A stretch of 64,000 bases of DNA from Symsagittifera roscoffensis (Eukaryota > Xenacoelomorpha > Acoela > Convolutidae), in contig NC_087066.1 of NCBI RefSeq assembly GCF_963678635.1, forward strand, positions 5,361,954-5,425,953, read 5' to 3'. Every line of letters starts with the position of its first letter. Positions within the stretch are counted from its first letter, which is position 1. Positions 10,376 through 20,787 of the stretch are shown here, piece after piece. Under the pieces are notes generated by a model that saw only the letters and a list, made by a program, of their open reading frames with translations, had not been told where the DNA came from and made no database searches. Made by a program: the position numbers and the translations under genes.

Positions 10376-11350
10376 ATGGATTACAATTCAGAGTTTGACA
10401 GTGATGCCGAGGAAAGAAATCGTAAAAGAAGAAAGGTTATACAAAATGAAAAGAAACCAGTTGTTACTGATCATATTCCGTCACATTTTGTTTCTCGATC
10501 CGCTGGACATTCGAAAGCCCACCATAGCTCATCATATCTGGCATTTGACAAAGAGGAAGCTTCCAGGCATCGACAACAGTTTATCTCATTAAATGCTTTT
10601 GATCGACATAACAAGCTGGTGAATGATTATTTGAAGTTTTATGGCGGCAGAAAAGACGATCTAAAAAGAGACAATCGTTTCGACAAAACGGACTTAGACG
10701 TTATACGCGAGAATGTTAAGTTTGTGTACGATGAAGAAGATGAAGAGTCAGAGCTTACAGATTGGAATCAACGGGTTGCAAAAAGGTACTGGGACAAACT
10801 GTACAAAGAATATGCTATTGGTGATTTGACCTATTTTAAAACAGGTCAAATTGGTATGCGATGGAGAACCGAGAAGGAAGTCGTCTCGGGTAAAGGCCAA
10901 TTCGTCTGTGGTAATAAATTTTGCCAAGAGAGTGAAGGACTGTGTTCTTGGGAGATCAATTTTTCTTACAGAGAAGGCGATGAAAAGAAAAATACATTGG
11001 TGAAAATAAGGCTCTGTCCCGATTGCTCTTTCAAACTAAACTACAAGAAACAACATAAACCATCGAAGAAGCGGAAATTAGATAAAGTAAATTTTCCCGA
11101 AGAGTTTAAGAATAAAAAGCAAAAAGATAAGAAGAAGAAAAAACAAAAAGTATGCTCGGAGCAGAACCGAGAAGCTAGTAGCAAAACACCTGAGTCTGAT
11201 CTGGGCTCCCCAGAAAATAATGTCTTTGAAAAAGAACCAGTTGAACCAAACATCTGGGTTAAAAAAGCAGAAGAGAAAAAATCTCTAGACGAAGAAGGAA
11301 ATAACATAGATGACGATATCGATAGCTATTTTTTGGACATACTTTCGTAG
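10376..11350 (+). CDS. FRA10AC1: FRA10AC1-family nuclear/spliceosome-associated protein
   Basis: An intronless gene of 324 residues, close to the usual length of about 315. It starts at ATG 10376 (MDYNSEFDSD). Diagnostic segments are DRHNKLVNDYLKFYGG near residues 75-90, ENVKFVYDEEDE, a WNQRVAKRYWDKLYKEYAI block, TGQIGMRWRTEKEV, and a Cys pattern CGNKFC ... CSWEINFSY ... CPDCSFKLNY near 178-222, probably a metal-binding knuckle. The last 100 residues are Lys-rich and then acidic, as in relatives. The family is nuclear and has been found with spliceosomal proteins. A polyadenylation signal AATAAA lies at 11594-11599, directly before a Helitron 5' end. That gene tail has been duplicated three times downstream. 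Confidence 0.93.
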   Translation: MDYNSEFDSDAEERNRKRRKVIQNEKKPVVTDHIPSHFVSRSAGHSKAHHSSSYLAFDKEEASRHRQQFISLNAFDRHNKLVNDYLKFYGGRKDDLKRDNRFDKTDLDVIRENVKFVYDEEDEESELTDWNQRVAKRYWDKLYKEYAIGDLTYFKTGQIGMRWRTEKEVVSGKGQFVCGNKFCQESEGLCSWEINFSYREGDEKKNTLVKIRLCPDCSFKLNYKKQHKPSKKRKLDKVNFPEEFKNKKQKDKKKKKQKVCSEQNREASSKTPESDLGSPENNVFEKEPVEPNIWVKKAEEKKSLDEEGNNIDDDIDSYFLDILS

Positions 11351-11490
11351 CAACGTGTTTTTGTCGAACAGAGCTGTAAGTTGAATTTATGAGAAGGGCA
11401 CTAACTTTCGGAAGCTAGCCATTGCAGAGTTAAATGTGTGGTTACTTCACACGAAAAGGTCAACAGAGAAGATGGAAGTTCCTGGAGTAG

Positions 11491-14400
11491 AAAATCTGAA
11501 TGACTAATTGAAATTCATGGACGATTGCATTGAACATTTTTAGCTTAGCAAGCTGAAGTTTGTGAGTCGTCTGTATCCAAAAGTTTATAATGAAATAAAT
11601 TTCAAAATCTTCCATCTATCTATCTATACATCTATCTATCTATAGATTATTTAAAAGGCGTTTGACTTGACACATTCAAGAATTCCCTTGGTGACAAGTT
11701 ACATGTTTAAACGGTGCCAAAATATTGCAACGTTTAATATGTTTCATTGATTTCAACGTTTTGAGTTCAACGTTTAAGATCATCTACTATTTTAACTATA
11801 CACCTGTTGAAGCGTGAATGATTCAACTATACATTTTTTTCATTATTTCATAATGCAAGATTTTAAAGCTTTTCGTTTCAGTCTTTAGTTGACAAAATGG
11901 AAATTCGCAACCCTGTGGGGGTGTGATATCATGGTACAACTAGGGTTTGGAAGTCTGGCCTTCAAATATTAATGCTCAAATCTTCTTAGTTTCCGAGATA
12001 TGGCGTTTTTTATCATTTTTTCCCCCCAAAAAATAACTAACTAAATTTAAAAATGTCAACACTATATTTGGTTGATGTCTGAGTATTCCGGTTTTGCGAA
12101 TCTGGCTTGGCCTCAAAATATTAGTGCTCAAAACCTTATGGGTTTCCGAGATCTGGCGTTTTTTACGATTATTTCATTTTTTTTTTCAAATCTTCGAAAA
12201 CTTTCACTTCAGATAGAAAAAACCGGATAAAATTTGAAATTCTTAACCCTAGGGTGGAAAGCTATCAGGGTATTTTCAAGAATTGCAAATCTGATCTACA
12301 AATATTACTGCTCAAATCCATGTGGTTTTCGAGATTTTATATTTTTTTCTCATTTTTCCAAAATTTATGAAATAAAACGAGCAGAACTTTGAATTCAAAA
12401 AATTAGATTACCATCAGAATAAATTCACGGGTTACACTTCTGCCCTCAGAGTACGACTTCTCAATTCCTTTTGCTTTGCAAGATATGACGTTTTTATAAT
12501 GTTTCAAAAACTTTGATTTGAATACAAGCTACTGAATTTGAACTCAACACTATGGTGGGGTGCTCTCAGGGTGCACCATTGGTTTGCAAATCTGGCCTGC
12601 GTTCATAACTGCTCAAGTCTTTTTGTTTTTCGACATATGGTGTTTCTGATTATTTTTTCAGTTTTTTCATAAAAGTTAGATATGAAATTTAACTGAAAGT
12701 TAAAATGGTAGTTAAAATGAAAGTTAAAATGGTATAAAACATTCAAAAAATTACTTCGTAAACTTTTCACGCATATTTAGTAGTGTCGTATTGGAACTCC
12801 TAGACATTTCAAATTTGGGTTTAATCTGAACTTTTCAGTTTGAGATAGTACTTTTTTCAAATTACAGAAAGTGCACTTGAATGCTCTCGGCTTTTACGGG
12901 TCCTTTTTAGTTAATTTTTTTTTCGTACCTGGTGAAGCTCATTACTTTGGAGATTTGACCATTTTGGTTTAAAAAATATCCTAAAAGTTGGTTTTATATA
13001 CCTTTTAATTAATGCATTAGAAAACCTTGATAGTTGAGCCCAATTTATTAATATGTGAATTCGATTTCCACCTGGTATTTCAAAACCTGAAAAATATCTT
13101 TCATCTTTTTTACTTTCCGTGTTTTTTGCTCAATTTTTTGCCTCGGTATTTGCAATGCGTCAATATTAAGGTTTCTGCTGTAGAAGTTTTGTCCATTGTT
13201 TCTATAATTCAGCTTTTGATTCAGACACCATTTGATTCAGAAAATCTGAATGACTAATTGAACTTCATGAACGATTGCCTTGAACATTTTTAGCTTAGCA
13301 AGCTGAAGTTTGTGAGTCGTCTGTATCCAAAAGTTTATAATGAAATAAATTTCAAAATCTTCCATCTATCTATCTATACATCTATCTTTCTATAGATTAT
13401 TTAAAAGGCGTTTGACTTGACACATTCAAGAATTCCCTTGGTGACAAGTTACATGTTTAAACGGTGCCAAAATATTGCAACGCTTAATATGTTTCATTGA
13501 TTTCAACGTTTAAGATCATCTACTATTTTAACTAAACACCTGTTGAAGCGTGAATGATTCAACTATACATTTTTTTCATTATTTCATAATGCAAGGTTTT
13601 CAAGCTTTTCGTTTCAGTCTTTAGTTGACAAAATGGAAATTCGCAACCCTGTGGGGGTGTGCTATCATGGTACAACTAGGGTTTGCAAGTCTGGCCTTCA
13701 AATATTAATGCTCAAATCTTTTTAGTTTCCGAGATATGGCGTTTTTTATCATTTTTTCCCCCCAAAAAATAACTAACTAAATTTAAAAATGTCAACACTA
13801 TATTTGGTTGATGTCTGAGTATTCCGGTTTTGCGAATCTGGCTTGGCCTCAAAATATTAGTGCTCAAAACCTTATGGGTTTCCGAGATCTGGCGTTTTTT
13901 ACGATTATTTCATTTTTTTTTTCAAATCTTCGAAAACTTTCACTTCAGATAGAAAAAACCGGATAAAATTTGAAATTCTTAACCCTAGGGTGGAAAGCTA
14001 TCAGGGTATTTTCAAGAATTGCAAATCTGATCTACAAATATTACTGCTCAAATCCATGTGGTTTTCGAGATTTTATATTTTTTTCTCATTTTTCCAAAAT
14101 TTATGAAATAAAACGAGCAGAACTTTGAATTCAAAAAATTAGATTACCATCAGAATAAATTCACGGGTTACACTTCTGCCCTCAGAGTACGACTTCTCAA
14201 TTCCTTTTGCTTTGCAAGATATGACGTTTTTATAATGTTTCAAAAACTTTGATTTGAATACAAGCTACTGAATTTGAACTCAACACTATGGTGGGGTGCT
14301 CTCAGGGTGCACCATTGGTTTGCAAATCTGGCCTGCGTTCATAACTGCTCAAGTCTTTTTGTTTTTCGACATATGGTGTTTCTGATTATTTTTTCAGTTT

Positions 14401-17400
14401 TTTCATAAAAGTTAGATATGAAATTTAACTGAAAGTTAAAATGGTATATTTTACCATTTTTTCTTCAAAAAAACATTCAAAAAATTACTTCGTAAACTTT
14501 TCACGCATATTTAGTAGTGTCGTATTGGAACTCCTAGACATTTCAAATTTGGGTTTAATCTGAACTTTTCAGTTTGAGATAGTACTTTTTTCAAATTACA
14601 GAAAGTGCACTTGAATGCTCTCGGCTTTTACGGGTCCTTTTTAGTTAATTTTTTTTTCGTACCTGGTGAAGCTCATTACTTTGGAGATTTGACCATTTTG
14701 GTTTAAAAAATATCCTAAAAGTTGGTTTTATATACCTTTTAATTAATGCATTAGAAAACCTTGATAGTTGAGCCCAATTTATTAATATGTGAATTCGATT
14801 TCCACCTGGTATTTCAAAACCTGAAAAATATCTTTCATCTTTTTTACTTTCCGTGTTTTTTGCTCAATTTTTTGCCTCGGTATTTGCAATGCGTCAATAT
14901 TGAGGTTTCTGCTGTAGAAGTTTTGTCCATTGTTTCTATAATTCAGCTTTTGATTCAGACACCATTTGATTCAGAAAATCTGAATGACTAATTGAACTTC
15001 ATGAACGATTGCCTTGAACATTTTTAGCTTAGCAAGCTGAAGTTTGTGAGTCGTCTGTATCCAAAAGTTTATAATGAAATAAATTTCAAAATCTTCCATC
15101 TATCTATCTATACATCTATCTTTCTATAGATTATTTAAAAGGCGTTTGACTTGACACATTCAAGAATTCCCTTGGTGACAAGTTACATGTTTAAACGGTG
15201 CCAAAATATTGCAACGCTTAATATGTTTCATTGATTTCAACGTTTAAGATCATCTACTATTTTAACTAAACACCTGTTGAAGCGTGAATGATTCAACTAT
15301 ACATTTTTTTCATTATTTCATAATGCAAGGTTTTCAAGCTTTTCGTTTCAGTCTTTAGTTGACAAAATGGAAATTCGCAACCCTGTGGGGGTGTGCTATC
15401 ATGGTACAACTAGGGTTTGCAAGTCTGGCCTCCAAATATTAATGCTCAAATCTTTTTAGTTTCCGAGATATGGCGTTTTTTATCATTTTTTCCCCAAAAA
15501 ATAACTAACTAAATTTAAAAATGTCAACACTATATTTGGTTGATGTCTGAGTATTCCGGTTTTGCGAATCTGGCTTGGCCTCAAAATATTAGTGCTCAAA
15601 ACCTTATGGGTTTCCGAGATCTGGCGTTTTTTACGATTGTTTCATTTTTTTTTCAAATCTTCGAAAAGTTTCAACTCAGATAGAAAAAACCGGATAAAAT
15701 TTGAAATTCTTAACCCCAGGGTGGAAAGCTATCAGGGTATTTTCAAGAATTGCAAATCTGATCTACAAAAATTACTGCTCAAATCCATGTGGTTTTCGAG
15801 ATTTTTTATTTTTTTCTCATTTTTTGCAAAATTTATGAAATAAAGCGAGCAGAACTTTGAATTCAAAAAATCAGATTACCATCAGAATAAATTCACGGAT
15901 TACACTTCTGCCCTCAGAGTACGACTTCTCAATTCCTTTTGCTTTGCAAGATATGACGTTTCTTATAATGTTTCAAAAACTTTGATTTGAATACAAGCAA
16001 CTGAATTTGAACTCAACACTATGGTGGGGTGCTCTCAGGGTGCACCATTGGTTTGCAAGTCTGGCCTGCGTTCATAACTGCTCAAGTCTTTTTGTTTTTC
16101 GACATATGGTGTTTATGAGTGTTTATGATTATTTTTTCAGTTTTTTCATAAAAGTTAGATATGAAATTTAACTGAAAGTTAAAATGGTATATTTTACCAT
16201 TTTTTCTTCAAAAAAACATTCAAAAAATTACTTCGTAAACTTTTCAGGCATATTTAGTAGTGTCGTATTGGAACTCCTAGACATTTCAAATTTGGGTTTA
16301 ATCTGAACTTTTCAGTTTGAGATAGTACTTTTTTCAAATTATAGAAAGTGCACTAAAAGTTGATTTTATATACCTTTTAATTAATTCATTAGAAAACTTT
16401 GATAGTTGAGCCCAATTTATTAATGTGTGAATTCAATTTCCACCTGGTATTTCAAAACCTGAAAAATATCTTTCATCTTTTTTACTTTCCGTGTTTTTTG
16501 CTCAAATTTTTTGCCTCGGTATTTGCAATGCGTCAATATTAAGGTTTCTGCTGTAGAAGTTTTGTCTATGTTTCTATAATTCAGCTTTTGATTCAGACAC
16601 CATTTGATTCAGAAAATCTGAATGACTAATTGAACTTCATGAACGATTGCATTTAACATTTGTAGCTTAGCAAGCTGAAGTTTGCGATTAACCTGTATGC
16701 AAAAATTTATTATGTTATAAATTTTACAGTCTTCTATCTTTCTATCTATACATCCATTTATCTATCTTCTATCTCTATAGATCATTTAAAAGGCGTTTCA
16801 CTTAACACATAATCAAGAATTCCCTTGGTGACATATTACATGTTTAAACGGTGCCAAAATATTGCAACATTTAATGTTTCTTTAATTCGAACGTTTTGAG
16901 TCCAACGTTTAAGATCATCTACTATTTTAACTGTACATCTGTTGAAGCGTCAAAGCTTCAACTACACATTTTTTTCATTATTTCACAATGCAAGATTTCA
17001 AAGCTTTTCGTTTCAGTCTTTAGTTGACAAAATGGAAATTCGCAACCCTGTGGGGGTGTGCTATCATGGTACACTCAGGGTTTGCAAGGTTGGTCTCCAA
17101 ATATTACTGCTCAAATCTTTTTAGGTTCCGAGATTGGCGTTTTTTTATAATTTTTTCCCAAAAACTTTGATTTAGAAAAAAAAACTAACTAAATTTAAAT
17201 GCAAGCTTTTAAAGCTTTTCGTTTCGGTCTTTATTTGACAAATTAGAAATTCGCAACCATGTGGGGATGTGCTAACATGGTACAACCAGGATTTGCAAGT
17301 CTGGCCTTCAAATTTTACTGCTCAAATCTTTTTAGTTTCCGAGATATGGCGTTTTTTGTCATTTTTTGCCAAAAACTTTGATTTAGAAAAAAAACCAACT

Positions 17401-18690
17401 AAATTTAAATGCAAGCTTTTGAAGCTTTTCGTTTCGGTCTTTATTTGACAAATTAGAAATTCGCAACCATGTGGGGGTGTGCTAACATGGTACAACCAGG
17501 ATTTGCAAGTCTGGCCTCCAAATTTTACTGCTCAAATCTTTTTAGTTTCCGAGATATGGCGTTTTTTGTCATTTTTTCCCAAAAACTTTGGTTTAGAAAA
17601 AAAAATAACTAACTAACTTTAAAAATGTTAACCCTGTAATTGGTTCATGTCTGAGTATTCAGGTTTTGCGAATCTGGCTTGGCCTCGAAAAATAAGTTCT
17701 CAAAACCTTATTGGTTTCCGAGATCTGGCGTTTTTTATGATTTTTTCATTTTTTTTTCAAATCTTCGAAAACTCAGATCGAAAAAACCGGATAAAATTTG
17801 AATTTCTTAACCCTAAAGTGGAGAGCTATCAGGGTACACCCAAGAATTGCAAATGTGATTTACAAATATTACTGCTCAAATTCATGTAGTTCTCGATATT
17901 TTTTGAAAAAAATTTTCATTTCGAAAATTTTTGAATTAAAACCTAGAAGAACTTTGAATTCTCATCCCTATGCTAGGATGCTTTCATAGAACATATATGG
18001 GGTTGTACAGACTATTGGGTTGCTCTCCTCCAAATAACTGCTCAAATCCTTTTGGATTTCGATATACAGCGGTTTTTTGACGTTTTTTTCAAATATCAAA
18101 AAATCAGATTACTATCAGAATAAATTCACGGGTTACAATTCTGCCCTCAGAGTTCGACTGCTCAATTCCTTCTGGTTTGCAAGATATGACGTTTTTTATA
18201 ATACTTCAAAAACTTTGATTTGAATATAATCAACTGAATTTGAACTGAACACTATGGTGGGTGCTCTCAGGGTGCACCATTGGGTTTTAAATCTGGCCTG
18301 CGTTCATTGCTGCTCAAATCTTTATTTTTCGACATGGCGTTTATGATTATTTTCTCAGTTTTTTCATAAAAACTAGATGTGAAATTTAACTGAAAGTTAA
18401 AATGGTATATTTTATCATTTTTGTTCAAAAAAACATTAAAAAAATTACTTCTCAAACTTTTCATGCATATTTATAGTGTTGTATTGGAACTAGAGGTTGC
18501 AAATTTGAGATAGATTTTTTTTTCAAATTATAGAAAGTGCACTTGAATGCTTTCGGCTTTTACGGGTCCTTTTTAGTTATTTTTTTTTCGTACCTGGTAA
18601 AGCTCATTACTTTGGAGATTTGACCATTTTGGTAAAAAATAACCTAAAAGTTGATTTTATAAACCTTTTCAGATTTCAGGGGCGCGTGAA
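11491..18690 (+). repeat. tandem array of Helitron-like units that includes the FRA10AC1 tail
   Basis: Four units begin with the same 5' motif, A|TCTATCTATCTATACATC followed by GATTATTTAAAAGGCG and a TTGACACA box, at 11615, 13365, 15099 and about 16732 (spacings 1750, 1734 and about 1633). Each is preceded by a copy of the 124-bp segment first seen at 11491-11614 (AAATCTGAATGACTAATTG ... AATAAA ... CTTCCA), which is the end of the FRA10AC1 transcription unit. So the repeat unit is host tail plus element. Units 2 and 3 are almost identical; unit 4 is more diverged. Inside each unit are degenerate copies of a minisatellite with cores such as GCTCAAATC and GAGATATGGCGTTTTTT, the same family as in the second array. 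I do not find the CTAG 3' terminus here, so the units may be Helitrons lacking their terminator. Short open frames such as 13027-13257 and 14761-14991 are repeat copies, not genes. Confidence 0.75.
17201..17620 (+). repeat. two direct copies of a ~209-bp subunit
   Basis: GCAAGCTTTTAAAGCTTTTC begins a block that is repeated at about 17410, with a partial third relative at 16990. Each contains the GATATGGCG core. This is a local expansion inside the fourth unit of the array. Confidence 0.75.
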
Positions 18691-18830
18691 AACGGGCTGC
18701 ATAGTTCCACGACGTTCTCGCAATGAGATTTCGTTTGGTTGTAATTGTAGTAACTTTTACAATGAAGGGAATCTAATTTGCAAACAATTTATTATTTTAG
18801 TGTTAATGTGTTAATTTGTTATCTTTCGAA

Positions 18831-19182
18831 ACCTGGTATTTCAAAACCTGAAAAATATCTTTCATCTTTTTTACTTTCCGTGTTTTTTTTGCTAAGATTT
18901 TTTGCCTCGGTATTTGCAATGCGTCATTATTTAGGTTTCTGGTTTGGAAATTTTGTCCGACGTTTCCATAATTTAACAGTTTTTACTCAGAATTTTTAAT
19001 ATAACAAAAGCGTAACAAATATTAAGAGTAAAAACTGTTAAATTATGGAAACGTCGGACAAAATTTCCAAACCAGAAACCTAAATAATGACGCATTGCAA
19101 ATACCGAGGCAAAAAATCTTAGCAAAAAAACACGGAAAGTAAAAAAGATGAAAGATATTTTTCAGGTTTTGAAATACCAGGT
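18831..19182. repeat. large palindrome (158-bp arms, 37-bp spacer)
   Basis: Positions 18831-18988 and 19026-19182 are near-perfect reverse complements (left arm from ACCTGGTATTTC to GTTTTTACTC). The arms are copies of the part of the array unit with GCCTCGGTATTTGCAATGCG. The right arm continues as an inverted array unit to about 19950. Confidence 0.9.
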
Positions 19183-19989
19183 GGAAATCGAATTCACACA
19201 TTAATAAATTGGGCTCAACTATCAAAGTTTTCTAATGAATTAATTAAAAGGTATATAAAATCAACTTTTAGTGCACTTTCTATAATTTGAAAAAAGTACT
19301 ATCTCAAACTGAAAAGTTCAGATTAAACCCAAATTTGAAATGTCTAGGAGTTCCAATACGACACTACTAAATATGCGTGAAAAGTTTACGAAGTAATTTT
19401 TTGAATGTTTTTTTGAAGAAAAAATGGTAAAATATACCATTTTAACTTTCAGTTAAATTTCATATCTAACTTTTATGAAAAAACTGAAAAATAATCATAA
19501 ACACTCATAAACACCATATGTCGAAAAACAAAAAGACTTGAGCAGTTATGAACGCAGGCCAGACTTGCAAACCAATGGTGCACCCTGAGAGCACCCCACC
19601 ATAGTGTTGAGTTCAAATTCAGTTGCTTGTATTCAAATCAAAGTTTTTGAAACATTATAAGAAACGTCATATCTTGCAAAGCAAAAGGAATTGAGAAGTC
19701 GTACTCTGAGGGCAGAAGTGTAACCCGTGAATTTATTCTGATGGTAATCTGATTTTTTGAATTCAAAGTTCTGCTCGTTTTATTTCATAAATTTTGGAAA
19801 AATGAGAAAAAAAAAATCTCGAAAACCACATGGATTTGAGCAGTAATATTTGTAGATCAGATTTGCAATTCTTGAAAATACCCTGATAGCTTTCCACCCT
19901 AGGGTTAAGAATTTCAAATTTTATCCGGTTTTTTCTATTTGAGTTGAATGTTATCTTTTGTTATCGCTTTTGTTATATTAAAAATTCTG
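18988..19989. mobile_element. 1-kb segment bounded by 25-bp perfect inverted repeats
   Basis: CAGAATTTTTAATATAACAA (start of a 25-bp terminal repeat, 18988-19012) recurs in reverse complement at 19965-19989. Everything between them is a reverse-complement copy of array-1 sequence corresponding to roughly 15700-16500 plus its left flank. I see no target-site duplication. It could be a DNA transposon that carried Helitron sequence, or an inversion product. No protein is encoded. Confidence 0.6.
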
Positions 19990-20209
19990 TTTCGCTAACT
20001 AGGGCGTACTTTTGCGTGATTTTTATTTCAGTATATGCATATAAGATAGCGTTCTTCTAAAATTGATCCCAATGATATTTAATAATGAGTGTTTTAGTTT
20101 TTGTTCCAGCTTTCGAAGAAAGTGGCGGAATATATGCGCTAGGTCTGGTTTTTTCCTTTCCTTCGGACAAATGACACATTGGGAAGATAAATTAAAGCTA
20201 TTGCACTTA

Positions 20210-20211
<2 letters not shown>

Positions 20212-20249
<38 letters not shown>
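20212..20249. repeat. (CT)n microsatellite
   Basis: About 19 CT dinucleotides in a row; they create spurious Leu-Ser and Arg-Glu open frames on both strands. Confidence 0.95.
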
Positions 20250-20254
<5 letters not shown>

Positions 20255-20735
20255 TTGAAAATTTTTCTCACACACTGCAATGATTTTGTAAAAAATGGGT
20301 GTTTGAAAATTAGCAATTTGGAATAAAGGAAGTGCTGGGTGTTTCGTTCTATAAGGGCGAGATAACTTTGCTCAGAAATCATTCCAAATTCAATTGACGC
20401 TAGCTTTTTGTCTTATCATTGCGTTGCTAGACGATATGAATTTGTTTTTGATCTAATGTTTGGTGGAATTTTAATCAAAATTTTTAATGAATTTTTTTGG
20501 ATATTTTCTGTCAATATTTAGTACTTTGTGAAAATACACGAAAACTGTAGCTTCACTGGGTATTCTAGCTTCATCGGTGATACTTTCGCCTGTGTATTTT
20601 TATATGTATTGGAAGTGCAGCTTCTGCTCATTGTATTGATGGTGCGCAAGTGGCCGGAAACTCTGTTCCGGCTGTTTGCTACCTTACCCTACCCAAGGTT
20701 GAAGTTGGATATATCTTTGGTTCACATCCTAATCA

Positions 20736-20762
20736 TTTGATTTTCAGATGAGTACGGGTTGA
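20736..20762 (+). promoter_or_regulatory. splice acceptor and 4-codon upstream ORF before B-box gene
   Basis: TTGATTTTCAG ends at 20747 and is followed at once by ATG AGT ACG GGT TGA (20748-20762), a minimal upstream ORF 25 nt before the main ATG at 20788. If the acceptor is used, nearly every mRNA would begin with this uORF, which could reduce translation of the main frame. Confidence 0.45.
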
Positions 20763-20787
20763 ACAATTTTTGATTTGTGACGTTGCC

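Noticed and set aside
13027-14991. Two near-identical 76-codon ORFs (13027-13257, 14761-14991)
   Set aside because: They lie at equivalent places in tandem units of array 1, begin with a non-ATG codon and are AT-rich noncoding sequence.
20063-20326. 87-codon ORF across the (CT)n tract
   Set aside because: The microsatellite gives an artificial Leu-Ser run and both strands are open; no coding evidence.
20770-20787. Upstream TTG start for the B-box protein
   Set aside because: A TTG start is not expected in an animal gene; ATG 20788 has a good GCCATGG context.
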